Positions 1-5,032 of a stretch of 5,254 nt of DNA are shown here, in pieces. Positions within the stretch are counted from its first letter, which is position 1. Each line of letters begins with the position of its first letter. The notes under the pieces were generated by a model. The model was given only the letters and a program-made list of their open reading frames with translations, was not told the origin of the DNA and did no database searches. The DNA is taken from assembly GCA_900555465.1 (NCBI GenBank), contig USLE01000121.1, forward strand, positions 1 to 5,254. Direction: 5' to 3'. The position numbers were made by a program, and so were the translations under genes. The DNA is from an uncultured Butyricicoccus sp. Its GTDB lineage: Bacteria > Bacillota > Clostridia > Oscillospirales > Butyricicoccaceae.

Positions 1-65
1 CAATAAAATCAGAAAACAAATCATCCGCCCGGCGTCAGCCGGAGAACCAACAGGAGGGACATAGC

Positions 66-182
66 ATGAAACAGGATTTTACCATTACCAGACAGCGCGG
101 GCTGTGGGCCCTGCTGAAGCGTTTTGCGCTGGGGCTGTTCGGCCCGATCGAGCGCGGCAAATACCAGCAGATGCGGCAGTAA
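66..182 (+). CDS. Small cationic protein of unknown function, 38 aa
   Basis: I do not recognise this protein. The ORF runs from ATG 66 to TAA 180-182 and begins MKQDFTITRQRG. A strong Shine-Dalgarno AGGAGGG lies at 52-58, seven bases before the ATG, and a strong intrinsic terminator starts ten bases after the stop. Together these make it a credible real gene despite its size. The peptide is strongly basic: eight Lys/Arg against two acidic residues. Its middle (residues 13-25, LWALLKRFALGLF) could form a short amphipathic helix, too short and too charged for a clear transmembrane segment. It is convergent with the regulator gene and shares its terminator hairpin. No signal peptide, Cys or metal motif is visible. 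It could be a membrane-surface peptide, a last small gene of an operon beyond the left edge, or a spurious ORF. Function unknown. Confidence 0.6.
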   Translation: MKQDFTITRQRGLWALLKRFALGLFGPIERGKYQQMRQ

Positions 183-191
183 AAGTGCACA

Positions 192-233
192 CCGCCCCTG
201 TGGCTGCAATTGCAGCCGCGGGGGCGGTTTTTT
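192..233 (+). terminator. Strong intrinsic terminator between convergent genes
   Basis: CCGCCCC at 192-198 pairs perfectly with GGGGCGG at 221-227. The inner part (202-217) is itself a 16-base palindrome, and the bases between can pair with G-T wobbles. Six T follow at 228-233. It ends transcription of the small ORF. Read on the minus strand, the same hairpin begins just after the regulator's stop codon, with a poorer T-tract from the AAAA at 181-184, so it may act in both directions. Confidence 0.92.
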
Positions 234-909
234 ATGTTTCCAAATAATAGCCCACGCCGCGTTCCGCGTGGATCGCGACCCCGGAGCCGATCGCGCGCAG
301 CTTGCGCCGCACAAGCGAGAGGTATACCTCGATATTGTTGTAGGCGAATTCGTTATCCACGCCCCAGACCTTTTGCTGCAGGGTGGTGCGCGACAGCACC
401 TGCCCGGGATGCAGCAGGAACAACTCGATGATCTGCATTTCCTTGCCGGACAGGCGGACCTGTCCCTCCCGGCTTTGCAGCATGCAGTGCCCGCGGTCGA
501 GCGTCAGGTCACCCGCGCTGAGCAGGCGGGGCTGGAGCATGGGGCCGCGGCGGCCGAGCGCGCGCACGCGGGCGAGCAGCTCGCCCATCAGGAAGGGCGC
601 GGTCAGCACGTCGTCCGCGCCGGCGTCGAGCACCTGGATGCGGTCGCGTGCGGAAAGATGCGAGGCGACCACCAGAATGGGGAGCGCCGCGCCGCTCTCC
701 TCCCGCAGCGCGCACAGGGTACTGCTGAGCTGCATGGCAAGCTGCCGGCCTCCCTGATCGGCCAGCAGGATGCAGACGTCGTACAGCCCTTCCGGGATCT
801 CTGCGGCGTCGTTGTTAAGGGTTTCCATATAGTCGTATAAATATCGCTCTTTCCGCAGGGCTTGTATGATTTTGTCATGGTTCGGCGACCCCAGCAGCAG
901 AACGCGCAT
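232..909 (-). CDS. OmpR/PhoB-family regulator with degenerate receiver domain
   Basis: A 225-aa protein of normal length for an OmpR/PhoB response regulator. Residues 1 to about 118 fold as a receiver (GADDVLT-PF and ELLARVRAL are typical of its C-terminal half). Residues about 126-225 are a winged-helix DNA-binding domain, with the LSGKEMQIIELFLLHPGQVLSR segment, a recognition helix around 191-204 (NNIEVYLSLVRRKL) and the wing ending ERGVGYYL. The receiver lacks its active site. The N-terminal acidic pair is replaced by Gly-Ser (7-8), the phospho-acceptor Asp by Leu49, the conserved Thr/Ser by Ala82 and the Lys by Ala104. It should therefore work without phosphorylation. The start ATG (907-909) has a Shine-Dalgarno AGGAG (919-923 read in reverse), nine bases away. 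The gene is monocistronic: it is transcribed away from the exporter operon and ends at a hairpin, with no kinase gene behind it. It is the likely local regulator of the exporter, by position only. Confidence 0.93.
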   Translation of the reverse strand: MRVLLLGSPNHDKIIQALRKERYLYDYMETLNNDAAEIPEGLYDVCILLADQGGRQLAMQLSSTLCALREESGAALPILVVASHLSARDRIQVLDAGADDVLTAPFLMGELLARVRALGRRGPMLQPRLLSAGDLTLDRGHCMLQSREGQVRLSGKEMQIIELFLLHPGQVLSRTTLQQKVWGVDNEFAYNNIEVYLSLVRRKLRAIGSGVAIHAERGVGYYLET

Positions 910-928
910 AGCGGATTTCTCCTCTTCT

Positions 929-960
929 GTATCGATAAGGTAGTTCTTATTTTGCGATAC
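929..960. promoter_or_regulatory. Nested dyad upstream of the regulator gene
   Basis: GTATCG (929-934) is inverted as CGATAC (955-960). Inside it, ATAAG (935-939) is inverted as CTTAT (946-950). The two arms add up to 11 base pairs with a four-base bulge (951-954) on one side and a six-base loop. The dyad lies just upstream of the regulator's Shine-Dalgarno. It could be an operator, for example for autoregulation, or a hairpin in the regulator's mRNA leader. Its role is inference; the symmetry is directly visible. Confidence 0.4.
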
Positions 961-1068
961 CTGTGTGGAGTTTTCGTGTATAGCTTATGAAGAAAGTGTT
1001 AAAGTGGGATTTTTGCAATATTTCTTCAAGGGGCGGCGCTTATGATAAAACGCGAATCAAAAGGCAAC

Positions 1069-1075
1069 AGGAGGG
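1069..1075 (+). promoter_or_regulatory. Ribosome binding site deciding the adaptor start (GTG 1084)
   Basis: AGGAGGG lies eight bases before GTG 1084. It is the same strong site as the one used by the small ORF at 52-58. The upstream in-frame ATG 1042 has only AAGGGG (1029-1034) before it, and reading from there would translate the stronger ribosome binding site as the residues NRRDPA. The GTG is therefore the better start. Confidence 0.7.
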
Positions 1076-1083
1076 ATCCGGCT

Positions 1084-2877
1084 GTGAAACTGCCACTGAA
1101 TAAAATCAAGCTGTTTTCCGGAAAAAGCAAAAAAGCCGCGGCCCAGCCCGCGGAAGCCGCGCCGCCGGGCGCGCATAAAAAGAAAAAGCGCCGCAGGCTG
1201 AAAAAACGGGTGGTGATCCCACTGGCGGTGCTTGCGGTCGCGGGAGGCGCGTTCGGCGTGCATCACTTTCTGACCGCCGGGCAGGCCGAAGCTGCGCCGA
1301 CCTATACCGAGAGCGCAGCCGGCTGGCAGGACATCCAGCTGACGCTGTCCGCCACCGGCACGATCGAGCCCGCCAACCAGTACGACGTGACCAGCACGGT
1401 GCAGGGCGAGGTGCTGTCCTGCACGTTCGAGGAGGGCGACGAGGTCAAAAAAGGCGATGTGCTGTACGAGATCGACAGTACGGATGCGGAAAATTCGATC
1501 GAGCAGGCGCAGCTCTCGCTCCAGCAGAGCCAGAACAGCTATGACCAGACACTCAAGAGCATGGACGACCTGACCGTGACCTCCAAGAAGTCCGGCATGA
1601 TCACCGAGCTGTATGTCGAGGTCGGCGACGAAGTGCAGGCGGGCGCGACCATTGCGGACGTGCGCGACTCCTCGGTCATGGAGCTGACCGTGCCGTTCAA
1701 TTCGGCCGATGTATCGGCCTTCGGCGTGGGCTCGGCCGCAACCGTGACGATGGACGGCTCGTTTGAGACCCTGAGCGGCACGGTCACCGCGATCGACGCG
1801 GCGGACACCGTGCTGGACGGCTACCAGATCGTCCGCTATGTCACCATTCAGGTGAACAACCCCGGCGGCCTGTCCACCTCGTCCGCCGCGTCGGCAACCA
1901 TTAACGGCGTGGCCTGCAATCAGGGCGCAAACTTTACCTACCGCAGCGAGTCCACGATCACCTCCAGCGCTTCGGGCACGGTGACCAGCCTGAATGTGAG
2001 CGAGGGCTCGCAGGTCTCGACCGGCACGGTCGTGGCGACGCTGTCCTCGGACTCGGTCGACCAGCAGGTGGAGAGCAGCCGCCTGTCCCTCCAGCAGTCC
2101 CAGCTGTCCTATCAGAATACCGTGCAGCAGCTGGATGATTACACCATTACCGCGCCGATCGACGGCACGGTCATCACCAAGAACACCAAGGTCGGCGACA
2201 CGCTGGACGCCACCAACGGCCAGACCACGCTCGCGGTCATCTATGACCTGTCCTATCTGACCTTTGACATGTCGCTTGACGAGCTGGATATCAATCAGGT
2301 TGAGGTCGGCCAGACGGTCGAGGTCACCTGCGACTCGCTCGAGGATATGGGCACGATCGAGGGCGTGGTCACCAAGGTTTCGGTCGCGGGCACGACCTCG
2401 AACGGCGTGACCACCTACCCGGTGACCGTGCAGATCGACAACCCGCCCGACAGCCTGCTGCCCGGCATGAACGTGGATGCGGTCATCGTGGTCGACGAGG
2501 CGACGGATGCAGTCGCGGTGCCGGTCTCGGCTGTGCAGCGCGGCAATATTGTGTATGTCAAGGATGATTCCGCCACCAACACGGACGGCACGATGGTAAA
2601 CGGCACGCTGCTGCCGGACGGCTGGCGCGCGGTCGAGGTGGAGACCGGCCTGTCGGACGAAAACTACATCGAGATCACCTCCGGCATTACAGAGGGCGAT
2701 ATCGTCTATGTGCCGGAAATCGTGCGCGAATCCTCGGGCGAAGAAGGCGAGATGGGCATGATGCCCGGCGGCGACATGGGCGGCGGTATGCCCTCCGGTG
2801 ATATGGGCGGCGGCGGTATGCCGGCCGGCGGCGGTGGCGGCGGTATGCCCTCCGGCGGAGGAGGCGGTATGCCGTGA
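1084..2877 (+). CDS. ABC exporter membrane-fusion (HlyD/MacA-like) adaptor with duplicated core
   Basis: Periplasmic-adaptor-like (YknX/MacA class) subunit, 597 aa from GTG 1084, or 611 aa from ATG 1042; single-core members are usually about 350-450 aa. Order (597 numbering): a cytosolic Lys/Arg-rich tail (1-42, with [12 protein letters not shown] at 31-42); one membrane anchor (about 43-63); then two tandem units. Unit 1 has a lipoyl half (about 102-130, [16 protein letters not shown]), a short coiled hairpin (LSLQQSQ at 144-150), the second lipoyl half (163-193, [13 protein letters not shown]) and a beta-barrel stretch to about 258. Unit 2 repeats this from 292, with LSLQQSQ at 334-340 and TAPIDGTVI at 356-364. 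A membrane-proximal-like region follows (LPGMNV at 459-464, AVAVPVSAV at 476-484), then a Gly/Met/Pro tail (557-597). Its stop overlaps the ATPase start, so the two are translationally coupled. It probably links the permease to the cell surface or substrate; the substrate is unknown. Confidence 0.92.
   Translation: MKLPLNKIKLFSGKSKKAAAQPAEAAPPGAHKKKKRRRLKKRVVIPLAVLAVAGGAFGVHHFLTAGQAEAAPTYTESAAGWQDIQLTLSATGTIEPANQYDVTSTVQGEVLSCTFEEGDEVKKGDVLYEIDSTDAENSIEQAQLSLQQSQNSYDQTLKSMDDLTVTSKKSGMITELYVEVGDEVQAGATIADVRDSSVMELTVPFNSADVSAFGVGSAATVTMDGSFETLSGTVTAIDAADTVLDGYQIVRYVTIQVNNPGGLSTSSAASATINGVACNQGANFTYRSESTITSSASGTVTSLNVSEGSQVSTGTVVATLSSDSVDQQVESSRLSLQQSQLSYQNTVQQLDDYTITAPIDGTVITKNTKVGDTLDATNGQTTLAVIYDLSYLTFDMSLDELDINQVEVGQTVEVTCDSLEDMGTIEGVVTKVSVAGTTSNGVTTYPVTVQIDNPPDSLLPGMNVDAVIVVDEATDAVAVPVSAVQRGNIVYVKDDSATNTDGTMVNGTLLPDGWRAVEVETGLSDENYIEITSGITEGDIVYVPEIVRESSGEEGEMGMMPGGDMGGGMPSGDMGGGGMPAGGGGGGMPSGGGGGMP
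1387..1581 (+). repeat. Adaptor internal duplication, copy 1
   Basis: This stretch encodes residues 102-166 of the adaptor (597 numbering): first lipoyl half plus coiled hairpin. It aligns without gaps to residues 292-356, encoded at 1957-2151, at a constant offset of 190 residues. By hand count 26 of 65 residues are identical, including the shared LSLQQSQ. The DNA itself has diverged, so this is an old protein-level duplication rather than a recent tandem copy. Confidence 0.75.
1957..2151 (+). repeat. Adaptor internal duplication, copy 2
   Basis: Second copy of the lipoyl-half plus hairpin unit, adaptor residues 292-356. What follows (TAPIDGTVI, residues 356-364) is closer to the usual family motif than the matching SKKSGMITE of copy 1 (167-175). 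Copy 2 may therefore be the more ancestral core and copy 1 the more diverged one; that ordering is inference. Confidence 0.75.
2752..2874 (+). repeat. Gly/Met/Pro-rich C-terminal tail of the adaptor
   Basis: Codes for adaptor residues 557-597, built from a degenerate unit G(3-6)MP(S/A)G. The 11-mer GGCGGTATGCC occurs four times, starting at 2782, 2812, 2839 and 2863. The steps are 30, 27 and 24 bases, shrinking by one codon each time, which suggests slippage expansion. The tail is low-complexity and probably disordered. The last unit uses GGA GGA glycine codons, unlike the GGC/GGT of earlier units, and so creates the Shine-Dalgarno of the next gene. Confidence 0.8.
2857..2864 (+). promoter_or_regulatory. 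Ribosome binding site of the ATPase gene, embedded in the adaptor tail
   Basis: GGAGGAGG lies within the adaptor's last glycine run, nine bases before GTG 2874 and twelve before ATG 2877. The adaptor stop (TGA 2875-2877) overlaps both possible starts, so re-initiation after adaptor translation is likely. I prefer ATG 2877 on codon grounds, but GTG 2874 has the better spacing and would add only one residue. Confidence 0.65.
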
Positions 2878-3599
2878 TGACCACCGCAAACCAGACCCCG
2901 CTGATCGAGCTGCGCGAGGTATATAAGATCTACCAAATGGGCGACACCGAGGTGCACGCCTCGGACGGCGTATCGCTCAAGATATACAAGGGCGAATTCG
3001 TCGCCATTGTCGGCCAGTCCGGCTCGGGCAAAAGCACGCTGATGAACATCATCGGCTGTCTGGACGTGCCGACGAGCGGGCAGTATTTCCTGGACGGCGA
3101 GGACGTATCCGAACTGACCGACGACGAGCAGGCCGAGATCCGGGGCATGACCCTGGGCTTCATCTTCCAGCAGTACAACCTGATCCCCAAGCTGAATGTG
3201 CTGGAAAACGTCGAGCTGTCGCTGCTGTATGCGGGTATGCTCGCAGAGGAGCGCGCCGAGCGGGCGCGGTACCAGATCGCGCGCGTCGGCCTTGCGGGCA
3301 AGGAGAAGAACCTGCCCAGCCAGCTGTCCGGCGGCCAGCAGCAGCGCGTGTCCATCGCCCGCGCGCTCGCGGGCGGGCCGTCGGTCATCCTTGCCGACGA
3401 GCCGACCGGCGCGCTCGACAGCCGCACCAGCCGCGAAGTGCTGGACTTCCTGCAAAAGCTCAACGACGAGGGCAATACCATCGTCCTGATCACGCATGAC
3501 AACAGCATCGCGCAGGAGGCGAAGCGGGTCGTGCGCGTAGCGGACGGCAAAATCATCTTTGACGGCCCGGCGCGCGAGGCCTTCCCGAGAGGAGACTGA
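2877..3599 (+). CDS. ABC transporter ATP-binding protein (MacB/LolD/YknY type)
   Basis: A 240-aa nucleotide-binding subunit, full length for the family and complete in all motifs: Walker [10 protein letters not shown] (46-54), Q-loop Gln98 in FQQYNL, signature LSGGQ (150-154), Walker B ILADEP (171-176) with catalytic Glu175, D-loop ALDS (179-182) and switch His207. The [10 protein letters not shown] segment and the [10 protein letters not shown] wording are typical of the LolD/MacB/YknY branch, whose ATPases power FtsX-type permeases by mechanotransmission. It acts on the cytosolic face as a dimer with the permease encoded just downstream. It overlaps the adaptor gene by one base, and only three bases separate it from the permease gene, whose Shine-Dalgarno (GAGAGGAG, 3587-3594) lies inside its last codons. 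No motif is damaged. The substrate cannot be read from the ATPase. Confidence 0.97.
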   Translation: MTTANQTPLIELREVYKIYQMGDTEVHASDGVSLKIYKGEFVAIVGQSGSGKSTLMNIIGCLDVPTSGQYFLDGEDVSELTDDEQAEIRGMTLGFIFQQYNLIPKLNVLENVELSLLYAGMLAEERAERARYQIARVGLAGKEKNLPSQLSGGQQQRVSIARALAGGPSVILADEPTGALDSRTSREVLDFLQKLNDEGNTIVLITHDNSIAQEAKRVVRVADGKIIFDGPAREAFPRGD

Positions 3600-3602
3600 C
3601 GG

Positions 3603-4778
3603 ATGGGAGTTACACAGGCGTTCAAGCTGGCGCTCAAAAGCCTGGCGGGCAGCAAGCTGCGCGCATTCCTGACCATGCTGGGCATCATCATCGGCGTCGG
3701 CTCGGTGATCATTCTGGTTTCGCTCATGCAGGGCATGACGGGCGAGGTCACCTCAATGTTCGAGGACATGGGCACCAATATGCTGACGGTCAGCATCACC
3801 GGCCGCGGCTCGTCCCGCACGGTGGATGTGGACGATATGTATGCGCTGTACGAGGAGAACACGGATACCTTTATGGGCATGAGCCCGACCGTGAGCATCA
3901 TGGGCACGGTCAAATCCGGCACAGATTCGGACAGCTTCGGCTCGACCGCGGTCAGCGGCGTGTCCGAGCAGTATGCGGAGATCAACGGGTATGCGCTGCG
4001 TGAGGGGCGCTTTATCAGCTATACCGATCTCGAAGCGCGCAGCAAGGTCGCAGTGGTCGGCACCTATGTGGCGAATATGCTGGGCGGCAGCGCGGTCGGG
4101 CAGACCATCAAGGTCAACGGCAACGCGCTGACCGTGGTCGGCGTGATTGAGCAGCAGGATGACTCGACCGAGGGCTCGGCGGACGACTGCATCTATCTGC
4201 CCTATACCACGGCGTCCAAGCTGACCTTTGGCGAGATCTCGACCTACACCTTTGCCACCTGGGACCCGGACCTGAATACGAAGGGCACGACGCTGATCGA
4301 CAACGCCCTGTACGAGGTATTTGAAAACGAGGATTATTACACCATCTCGGATATGCAGGAGATGGTGGACTCGATGGAGGAGATGACCTCGATGATGACG
4401 ATGGTGCTGGTCGGCATCGCGGGCATCTCGCTGCTCGTCGGCGGCATCGGCATCATGAACATCATGCTCGTGTCGGTCACCGAGCGCACGCGCGAGATCG
4501 GCATCCGCAAATCGCTCGGCGCGAAGAAAAAGGACATCATGCGCCAGTTTGTCATTGAGGCGGGCACGACCTCGGCGCTCGGCGGTGTGATCGGCATTGT
4601 GTTCGGCGCGGTCGTGGCGGTTGCGCTTGGGCAGGTGATCGGCATTGATGCACAGCCGAGCCTGTCGGCGGTCGGGCTGAGCTTCGGCGTGAGCGTGTTC
4701 ATCGGCGTGTTCTTCGGCTTCATGCCGGCGAACAAGGCGGCAAAGCTCAACCCGATCGACGCGCTGCGGTACGACTAA
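3603..4778 (+). CDS. MacB/YknZ-type ABC transporter permease (FtsX family)
   Basis: A 391-aa permease, close to the usual length of stand-alone Gram-positive MacB-like permeases (the E. coli MacB has its ATPase fused; here it is separate). Order: short amphipathic N-terminus; TM1 about 21-41 ([20 protein letters not shown]); a large extracellular domain about 45-262 of MacB_PCD type; then the FtsX domain with TM2 about 267-290, TM3 about 322-345 and TM4 about 353-373. The cytosolic loop [20 protein letters not shown] (293-312) is the hallmark contact for the ATPase, and the C-terminus [17 protein letters not shown] is characteristic. Seven Met occur in 251-267 just before TM2. Start ATG 3603 has a Shine-Dalgarno eight bases upstream. 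It is the last gene of the exporter operon, followed by a hairpin-rich region with a terminator. Likely exports a peptide, lipid-like or toxic compound; the specific substrate is unknown. Confidence 0.96.
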   Translation: MGVTQAFKLALKSLAGSKLRAFLTMLGIIIGVGSVIILVSLMQGMTGEVTSMFEDMGTNMLTVSITGRGSSRTVDVDDMYALYEENTDTFMGMSPTVSIMGTVKSGTDSDSFGSTAVSGVSEQYAEINGYALREGRFISYTDLEARSKVAVVGTYVANMLGGSAVGQTIKVNGNALTVVGVIEQQDDSTEGSADDCIYLPYTTASKLTFGEISTYTFATWDPDLNTKGTTLIDNALYEVFENEDYYTISDMQEMVDSMEEMTSMMTMVLVGIAGISLLVGGIGIMNIMLVSVTERTREIGIRKSLGAKKKDIMRQFVIEAGTTSALGGVIGIVFGAVVAVALGQVIGIDAQPSLSAVGLSFGVSVFIGVFFGFMPANKAAKLNPIDALRYD

Positions 4779-4787
4779 AAACATCCT

Positions 4788-4811
4788 CGCTTGAAACTAC
4801 AGTTTCAAGCG
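4788..4811. repeat. Perfect inverted repeat, 11-bp arms
   Basis: CGCTTGAAACT (4788-4798) is exactly inverted at 4801-4811 with a two-base centre. It starts nine bases after the permease stop. TCCT (4784-4787) can extend the stem with AGGA (4815-4818) across a three-base bulge. No T-tract follows, so it is not a standard terminator. Confidence 0.85.
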
Positions 4812-4815
4812 AAGA

Positions 4816-4845
4816 GGACGCACCGCGCAGCGCGCAGATGCGTCC
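4816..4845. repeat. Inverted repeat, 7-bp arms with GC-rich inner hairpin
   Basis: GGACGCA (4816-4822) pairs with TGCGTCC (4839-4845). Inside, CGCG (4824-4827) can pair with CGCG (4831-4834). The outer edge shares bases with the extension of the preceding hairpin, so the two could be alternative folds. Confidence 0.7.
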
Positions 4846-4849
4846 AAAG

Positions 4850-4885
4850 CTATGAAAAGTTCCGCATAAGCGAAACTTTTCATAG
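4850..4885. repeat. Perfect inverted repeat, 11-12 bp arms
   Basis: CTATGAAAAGT (4850-4860) is exactly inverted as ACTTTTCATAG (4875-4885), and T4861-A4874 add a twelfth pair. After one mismatch CGC (4863-4865) pairs with GCG (4870-4872) around an ATAA loop. There is no T-run directly after the stem. Confidence 0.85.
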
Positions 4886-4894
4886 TACTTGTAT

Positions 4895-4923
4895 AAAAAG
4901 TCAGGCACATGTCCTGACTTTTT
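4895..4923 (+). terminator. Intrinsic terminator of the exporter operon
   Basis: GTCAGG (4900-4905) pairs with CCTGAC (4913-4918) around a seven-base loop, followed by TTTTT (4919-4923). AAAAA at 4895-4899 mirrors the T-tract, so it could also stop transcription coming from the right. It is the only hairpin of the cluster with standard terminator form. Confidence 0.85.
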
Positions 4924-4925
4924 AA

Positions 4926-4951
4926 GGAAATCGCAGCAAGCTGTGATTTCC
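4926..4951. repeat. Inverted repeat, 12-bp arms
   Basis: GGAAATCGCAGC (4926-4937) pairs with GCTGTGATTTCC (4940-4951); one position is a G-T wobble. The two-base centre makes the top a GC-AA-GC turn. It follows the terminator by two bases and precedes the SLH gene, so it may lie in a leader or be silent DNA. Confidence 0.8.
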
Positions 4952-4988
4952 GGTTTGAAACGCGCCGTAGGCGCGATATCGAAACTGG
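4950..4988. repeat. Inverted repeat with GC-rich core
   Basis: The core CGCGCC (4961-4966) pairs with GGCGCG (4970-4975) around GTA. Outside it, CCGGTTT (4950-4956) can pair with AAACTGG (4982-4988) with one G-T wobble. The outer arm shares CC with the previous hairpin, so the two cannot both form fully. Confidence 0.65.
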
Positions 4989-5018
4989 CTCATGCGGGGC
5001 AATAATAGAGCATGAAAG

Positions 5019-5024
5019 AGGAGG
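5019..5024 (+). promoter_or_regulatory. Ribosome binding site deciding the TTG start of the SLH gene
   Basis: AGGAGG lies eight bases before TTG 5033. The in-frame ATG 5012 upstream has no Shine-Dalgarno and would add MKEEDNH, spoiling the short basic N-terminus of the signal peptide. TTG is therefore the better start. Confidence 0.75.
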
Positions 5025-5032
5025 ATAACCAC

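Larger units (their letters stand above)
910..1083. promoter_or_regulatory. Divergent regulator/exporter intergenic region
   Basis: This 174-base region must hold the promoter of the minus-strand regulator and very probably that of the plus-strand exporter operon. It is visibly AT-richer than the genes on either side. I found no convincing -35/-10 pair on either strand: TATACA (read on minus, about 979-984) and TATGAT (1041-1046) resemble -10 boxes but lack a good -35 at 16-18 bases. A poor core promoter would suit activator control. Candidate regulator sites are the dyad at 929-960 and two AAAGTG copies at 993-998 and 1001-1006, eight bases apart. OmpR-family proteins usually bind direct repeats with about one helical turn spacing, so the latter is weak. 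Confidence 0.5.
4784..4988. repeat. Hairpin array between the permease and SLH genes
   Basis: In 205 bases six inverted repeats follow one another almost without gaps: 4788-4811, 4816-4845, 4850-4885, 4895-4923, 4926-4951 and 4961-4975. Only 4895-4923 ends in a clear T-tract. GAAACT occurs at 4793, 4872 and 4981, and AAGCGAA at 4807 and 4868, so parts may share ancestry. No ORF with a ribosome binding site lies here. Possible readings: stacked terminators, mRNA 3'-end stabilisers, a REP/MITE-like intergenic element, or a structured small RNA. Confidence 0.65.

Noticed and set aside
29..42. CCGGC-GTCA-GCCGG hairpin before the small ORF
   Set aside because: A perfect 5-bp stem, but so short that chance is likely in GC-rich DNA. 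It has no T-tract and no sign of an attenuator or riboswitch.
124..840. 238-codon plus-strand frame antisense to the regulator
   Set aside because: It starts inside the small ORF, runs through a strong terminator, and mirrors the OmpR-type gene; no domain is visible.
952..984. TTGCGA and TATAGC as -35 and -10 of the exporter promoter
   Set aside because: The spacer is 21 bases, too long for a standard promoter, and both boxes are imperfect.
993..1006. AAAGTG direct repeat as the regulator's binding site
   Set aside because: Copies are only eight bases apart rather than about one helical turn and are short enough to be chance; kept only as a weak candidate in the intergenic entry.
1057..2889. 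610-codon open frame on the minus strand across the adaptor gene
   Set aside because: A shadow of G/C-biased codons in the adaptor: the product is rich in His, Arg, Gly and Ala in a monotonous pattern, has no recognisable domain, and the opposite strand encodes a clear adaptor.
2930..3985. 351-codon minus-strand frame spanning the ATPase and permease genes
   Set aside because: It crosses a gene boundary antisense to two textbook ABC genes; Ser/Arg/Pro-rich composition without domains marks it as a shadow.
3753..4784. 343-codon minus-strand frame across the permease gene
   Set aside because: Rich in His, Arg, Asp and Ala with no motif; it mirrors the permease codons and has no credible context.
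4784..4988. CRISPR array or transposon ends
   Set aside because: The hairpins differ in sequence and spacing, with no repeated unit and unique spacers. No transposase, clear terminal repeats or target duplication flank the block.
4990..5015. TCATGC / GCATGA inverted repeat before the SLH gene as an operator
   Set aside because: Six-base arms with a 14-base gap; the right arm includes the rejected ATG. Too weak to call without conservation data.
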